A DNA stretch of 9,443 nucleotides from Pseudomonadota bacterium. GTDB lineage: Bacteria > Pseudomonadota > Gammaproteobacteria > Enterobacterales > Enterobacteriaceae. Where the stretch lies: NCBI GenBank assembly GCA_023425455.1, contig JAFACP010000222.1, forward strand, positions 1 to 9,443, given 5' to 3'. A program made the position numbers and the translations under genes. The notes under the pieces were generated by a model. That model made no database searches and was not told the DNA's origin. It saw only the letters and a list, made by a program, of their open reading frames with translations. Shown piece after piece: positions 6,728 through 9,443 of the stretch (the first letter of the stretch is position 1; every line of letters begins with the position of its first letter).

Positions 6728-9160
6728 ATGACGACACTGAATCTCAACACCCTTAGCGACCGCATTAAGGCGCATAAAACCGCGCTGGTACATATCGTCA
6801 AGCCACCGGTCTGCACCGAGCGTGCGCAACATTACACCGAGATGTATCAGCAACATCTGGACAAACCGGTCCCGGTGCGTCGCGCCCTGGCGCTGGCGCA
6901 CCATCTGGCACAGCGTACCATCTGGATCAAACACGACGAGCTGATCGTCGGCAACCAGGCCAGCGAAGTGCGCGCGGCGCCTATTTTCCCGGAATATACC
7001 GTCTCATGGATTGAGAAAGAGATAGACAGCCTGGCCGATCGTCCGGGGGCGGGTTTCGCGGTCAGCGAAGAGAATAAACGCGTGCTGCATGACATTTGCC
7101 CGTGGTGGCGCGGCCAGACGGTACAGGATCGCTGCTATGGCAAGTTCACCGATGAGCAAAAAGCGCTGCTGGAAACCGGCATCATCAAAGCCGAAGGCAA
7201 CATGACCTCCGGTGATGCGCACCTGGCGGTCAACTTCCCGCTGCTGCTCGAAAAAGGCGTTGATGGCATGCGCCGCAGCGTGGACGAGCGCCGCGCGCGC
7301 ATCAACCTGACGGTGCTGGAAGACCTGCACGGCGACCAGTTTCTGAAGGCAATTGCTATCGTGCTGGAGGCGGTAAGCCTGCATATTGAACGTTTTGCCA
7401 GCCTGGCGCGCGAGATGGCTTGCGCAGAGACGCGCGAAAGCCGCCGTGATGAGCTGCTGGCTATCGCCGAAAACTGCGATCTCATTGCCCACCAGCCGCC
7501 AAAAACCTTCTGGCAGGCGCTGCAGCTGTGCTACTTCATTCAGCTGATCCTGCAGATTGAGTCCAACGGCCACTCGGTGTCGTTCGCCCGCATGGATCAG
7601 TATCTGTATCCTTACTACCGTCGCGACGTGGAGCTCAGTCAGAGCCTTGAGCGCGAACAGGCGATTGAACTGCTGCACAGCTGCTGGCTGAAGCTGCTGG
7701 AAGTGAACAAGATCCGCTCCGGCTCACACTCGAAAGCCTCAGCGGGCAGCCCGCTGTATCAGAACGTCACCATCGGCGGCCAGACGCTGATCAACGGAGA
7801 AGCGATGGACGCGGTCAATCCGCTTTCCTACGCCATTCTGGAGTCCTGCGGTCGTCTGCGTTCTACCCAGCCTAACCTCAGCGTGCGGTATCACGCGGGA
7901 ATGAGCAATGACTTCCTTGACGCCTGCGTGCAGGTGATCCGCTGCGGCTTCGGGATGCCGGCCTTCAACAACGATGAAATCGTGATCCCGGAATTTATTA
8001 AGCTCGGCGTGGAAAAAGCCGATGCCTACGACTATGCCGCAATCGGCTGCATCGAAACCGCCGTTGGCGGTAAATGGGGCTATCGCTGCACCGGGATGAG
8101 CTTTATCAACTTCGCCCGCGTGATGCTGGCGGCGATGGAAGGCGGACGCGACGCCACCAGCGGCAAGGTGTTCCTGCCACAGGAAAAAGCGCTCTCTGCC
8201 GGTAACTTCGCAAACTTCGACGAGGTGATGACCGCATGGGATCGCCAGATCCGCTACTACACCCGTAAATCCATTGAGATTGAGTACGTGGTGGATACCA
8301 TGCTGGAGGAGAACGTGCACGATATTCTCTGCTCCGCGCTGGTGGATAACTGCATTGAACGGGCGAAAAGTATTAAGCAAGGTGGGGCAAAATATGACTG
8401 GGTTTCCGGCCTTCAGGTGGGTATTGCCAACCTGGGCAACAGCCTGGCGGCGGTCAGGAAACTGGTGTTTGAGCAGGGAACAATTGGTCAGCAGCAGCTG
8501 GCCGCGGCGCTGGCGGATGATTATGACGGGCTGACCCACGAACAGCTGCGGCAGCGTCTGATCAACGGCGCGCCAAAATATGGCAACGACGATGACAGCG
8601 TCGACCTGCTGCTGAGCCGCGCCTATCAAACCTATATCGATGAGCTGAAACAGTATCACAACCCGCGCTATGGCCGCGGCCCGACGGGCGGTAATTACTA
8701 CGCCGGGACGTCGTCTATCTCGGCCAACGTGCCGTTTGGCGCGGCGACGATGGCGACGCCGGACGGACGTAAAGCCCATACGCCGCTGGCAGAAGGGGCA
8801 AGTCCGGCCTCCGGAACCGACCACCTCGGCCCGACGGCGGTCATTGGCTCGGTCGGTAAACTGCCGACCGAAGCCATCCTCGGCGGAGTGCTGTTAAACC
8901 AGAAGCTTAACCCATCGACGCTGGAAAACGACAGCGACAGGCAGAAGCTGATGGTGCTGCTGCGCACCTTCTTCGAGGTGCACAAAGGCTGGCATATTCA
9001 GTACAACATCGTTTCGCGCGAGACCTTGCTGGAGGCGAAAAAACACCCGGATCAGTATCGTGACCTGGTGGTGCGCGTGGCCGGATATTCGGCATTCTTT
9101 ACCGCCCTGTCGCCGGATGCGCAGGACGATATTATCGCCCGCACCGAACATACGCTGTAA
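6728..9160 (+). CDS. pflF: Glycyl radical enzyme PflF (YbiW), probable dehydratase or lyase
   Basis: This is an 810-residue glycyl radical enzyme, the same length I recall for E. coli YbiW. The C-terminal radical domain carries RVAGYSA (783-789) with the radical-bearing Gly786. The active-site loop reads IGCIE, with the thiyl Cys441 and the general-base Glu443. True pyruvate formate-lyase has a vicinal Cys-Cys here, so this belongs to the Cys-x-Glu eliminase branch (glycerol or propanediol dehydratase, choline lyase and relatives) despite its name. His165, His282-Ser283 and Tyr344 seem to match residues that hold glycerol in the clostridial dehydratase. The later Asp of that enzyme (Asp447 there) appears replaced by Thr455 or Gly456, so glycerol is doubtful. 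The ATG has GAGGA 7 bases upstream and sits 4 bases after pflE. The substrate is unknown. The protein is cytoplasmic, oxygen-sensitive and probably dimeric. Confidence 0.93.
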   Translation: MTTLNLNTLSDRIKAHKTALVHIVKPPVCTERAQHYTEMYQQHLDKPVPVRRALALAHHLAQRTIWIKHDELIVGNQASEVRAAPIFPEYTVSWIEKEIDSLADRPGAGFAVSEENKRVLHDICPWWRGQTVQDRCYGKFTDEQKALLETGIIKAEGNMTSGDAHLAVNFPLLLEKGVDGMRRSVDERRARINLTVLEDLHGDQFLKAIAIVLEAVSLHIERFASLAREMACAETRESRRDELLAIAENCDLIAHQPPKTFWQALQLCYFIQLILQIESNGHSVSFARMDQYLYPYYRRDVELSQSLEREQAIELLHSCWLKLLEVNKIRSGSHSKASAGSPLYQNVTIGGQTLINGEAMDAVNPLSYAILESCGRLRSTQPNLSVRYHAGMSNDFLDACVQVIRCGFGMPAFNNDEIVIPEFIKLGVEKADAYDYAAIGCIETAVGGKWGYRCTGMSFINFARVMLAAMEGGRDATSGKVFLPQEKALSAGNFANFDEVMTAWDRQIRYYTRKSIEIEYVVDTMLEENVHDILCSALVDNCIERAKSIKQGGAKYDWVSGLQVGIANLGNSLAAVRKLVFEQGTIGQQQLAAALADDYDGLTHEQLRQRLINGAPKYGNDDDSVDLLLSRAYQTYIDELKQYHNPRYGRGPTGGNYYAGTSSISANVPFGAATMATPDGRKAHTPLAEGASPASGTDHLGPTAVIGSVGKLPTEAILGGVLLNQKLNPSTLENDSDRQKLMVLLRTFFEVHKGWHIQYNIVSRETLLEAKKHPDQYRDLVVRVAGYSAFFTALSPDAQDDIIARTEHTL

Positions 9161-9165
9161 GTCCT

Positions 9166-9189
9166 CACCCGGCGGCGCTCTGCCGGGTG
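9166..9189. repeat. REP-like hairpin 1 after pflF
   Basis: CACCCGGC (9166-9173) pairs with GCCGGGTG (9182-9189) around an 8-base loop, 5 bases after the pflF stop. The GCCGGGTGG core looks like the head of an enterobacterial REP unit. Confidence 0.55.
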
Positions 9190-9208
9190 GTTCTCTTCCT
9201 GTGACAGG

Positions 9209-9240
9209 CCGGGTAAGACGATGCCGTCGCCCGGTCTTTT
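9209..9240 (+). terminator. REP-like hairpin 2 and probable pflF terminator
   Basis: CCGGG (9209-9213) pairs with CCCGG (9230-9234), with an inner GACG/CGTC stem (9217-9220 and 9225-9228), and TCTTTT follows. Read on the minus strand, the unit ends in CGTCTTACCCGGCCTG, the typical REP tail. It can thus act as a terminator for pflE-pflF and, with hairpin 1, form a two-unit REP cluster. Confidence 0.6.
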
Positions 9241-9256
9241 ACTTTCATTCGAAATT
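9241..9256. promoter_or_regulatory. Second copy of the pflE-promoter inverted repeat, upstream of ybiV
   Basis: ACTTTC-ATTC-GAAATT repeats 5773-5788 with 15 of 16 identical bases (the first 14 exactly). The right arm has one mismatch that weakens the symmetry. It lies 70 to 85 bases before the ybiV ATG, directly after the pflF terminator. Confidence 0.4.
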
Positions 9257-9261
9257 AAATT

Positions 9262-9277
9262 TGTGGTTCAGGTCACG
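9262..9277 (+). promoter_or_regulatory. CRP-like site upstream of ybiV
   Basis: TGTGG-TTCAGG-TCACG matches the CRP core TGTGA-N6-TCACA at 8 of 10 positions. The nearest -10-like hexamers (TAGAAT at 9285-9290, TAATAT at 9305-9310) do not place it at a standard activating distance, so this is weak. Confidence 0.28.
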
Positions 9278-9325
9278 TTGTTATTAGAATGTTGCTGGTC
9301 GCAGTAATATTCAGGAGCGCAATGT

Positions 9326-9443
9326 ATGACCGTTAAAGTTATCGTCACAGATATGGACGGAACGTTTCTTGACGATGCCAAACAGTACGATCGGGAGCGC
9401 TTTCGGGCGCAGTTCGCGCAACTTCAGGCCCGCGGCATTGAAT
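9326..9443 (+). CDS. ybiV: HAD-family sugar phosphatase YbiV, N-terminal part
   Basis: Only 39 complete codons are present before the window ends. The start reads [19 protein letters not shown] and contains the HAD motif I, DMDGT, with the nucleophile Asp9 and the acid/base Asp11. The sequence continues like E. coli YbiV (SupH), a Cof-type phosphatase that removes phosphate from several sugar phosphates. The ATG at 9326 has AGGAG 8 bases upstream. An ATG at 9322 is out of frame and opens no similar protein. The gene is on the same strand as pflE-pflF but separated by REP-like hairpins and a probable terminator, so it likely has its own promoter. Identification rests on the N-terminus and gene order only. 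Confidence 0.85.
   Translation, partial: MTVKVIVTDMDGTFLDDAKQYDRERFRAQFAQLQARGIE

Noticed and set aside
7004..7678. Open frame of 224 codons on the minus strand inside pflF
   Set aside because: Antisense to conserved coding sequence, with no recognisable domain and no separate promoter.
7739..8824. Open frame of 361 codons on the minus strand inside pflF
   Set aside because: It lies wholly antisense to a fully conserved glycyl radical enzyme. Its His/Arg/Ala-rich product shows no motif, and such frames are expected opposite GC-rich enterobacterial genes.
1..9443. Search by eye for CRISPR arrays, insertion sequences, tRNA or rRNA genes and foreign islands
   Set aside because: None seen. Genes are tightly packed, complete and in the order expected for the enterobacterial core chromosome, so there is no sign of an inserted defence or mobile system.

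Overview
The window looks like an ordinary stretch of enterobacterial chromosome. The encoded proteins read as close homologues of Escherichia coli proteins, and the gene order and strands match my memory of the E. coli ybiV-ybiW-ybiY-fsaA-moeB-moeA-iaaA-gsiA segment, drawn here in the opposite direction. The GC-rich coding sequence and the REP-like hairpins based on a GCCGGGTG core suggest a relative such as Enterobacter, Klebsiella, Leclercia or Citrobacter rather than E. coli itself. The sequence alone does not fix the genus. I see no mobile element, tRNA, rRNA or CRISPR array.

Left part (1-2930, minus strand): iaaA, a self-cleaving isoaspartyl peptidase, lies 11 bases upstream of gsiA, the double-ATPase subunit of the glutathione ABC importer. 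The rest of that operon (gsiB, C, D in E. coli) lies beyond the left edge. A good sigma70-type promoter precedes iaaA, and a partial Fur-like box lies in its leader. Together these genes handle import and breakdown of small peptides.

Middle (2970-4999, plus strand): moeA and moeB, 2 bases apart, form the molybdopterin operon, read from an extended -10 promoter. MoeB activates MoaD for sulfur transfer during molybdopterin synthesis, and MoeA inserts molybdate. A perfect 10-bp hairpin separates moeB from the convergent fsaA.

Right part (5034-9443): fsaA (fructose-6-phosphate aldolase, minus strand) diverges from pflE-pflF, a glycyl-radical-enzyme activase and its glycyl radical enzyme. PflF has the Cys-x-Glu active site of the dehydratase/lyase branch rather than the Cys-Cys pair of true pyruvate formate-lyase, so its substrate is open. 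The fsaA-pflE gap holds a 9/10 FNR match spaced exactly at -41.5 from a TTTAAT -10 element, with a perfect inverted repeat between the two. The first 14 bases of that repeat recur after pflF, upstream of the next gene, ybiV (a HAD sugar phosphatase, cut by the window end). The least described biology here is therefore the aldolase, glycyl-radical dehydratase and sugar phosphatase neighbourhood and its possible shared control.
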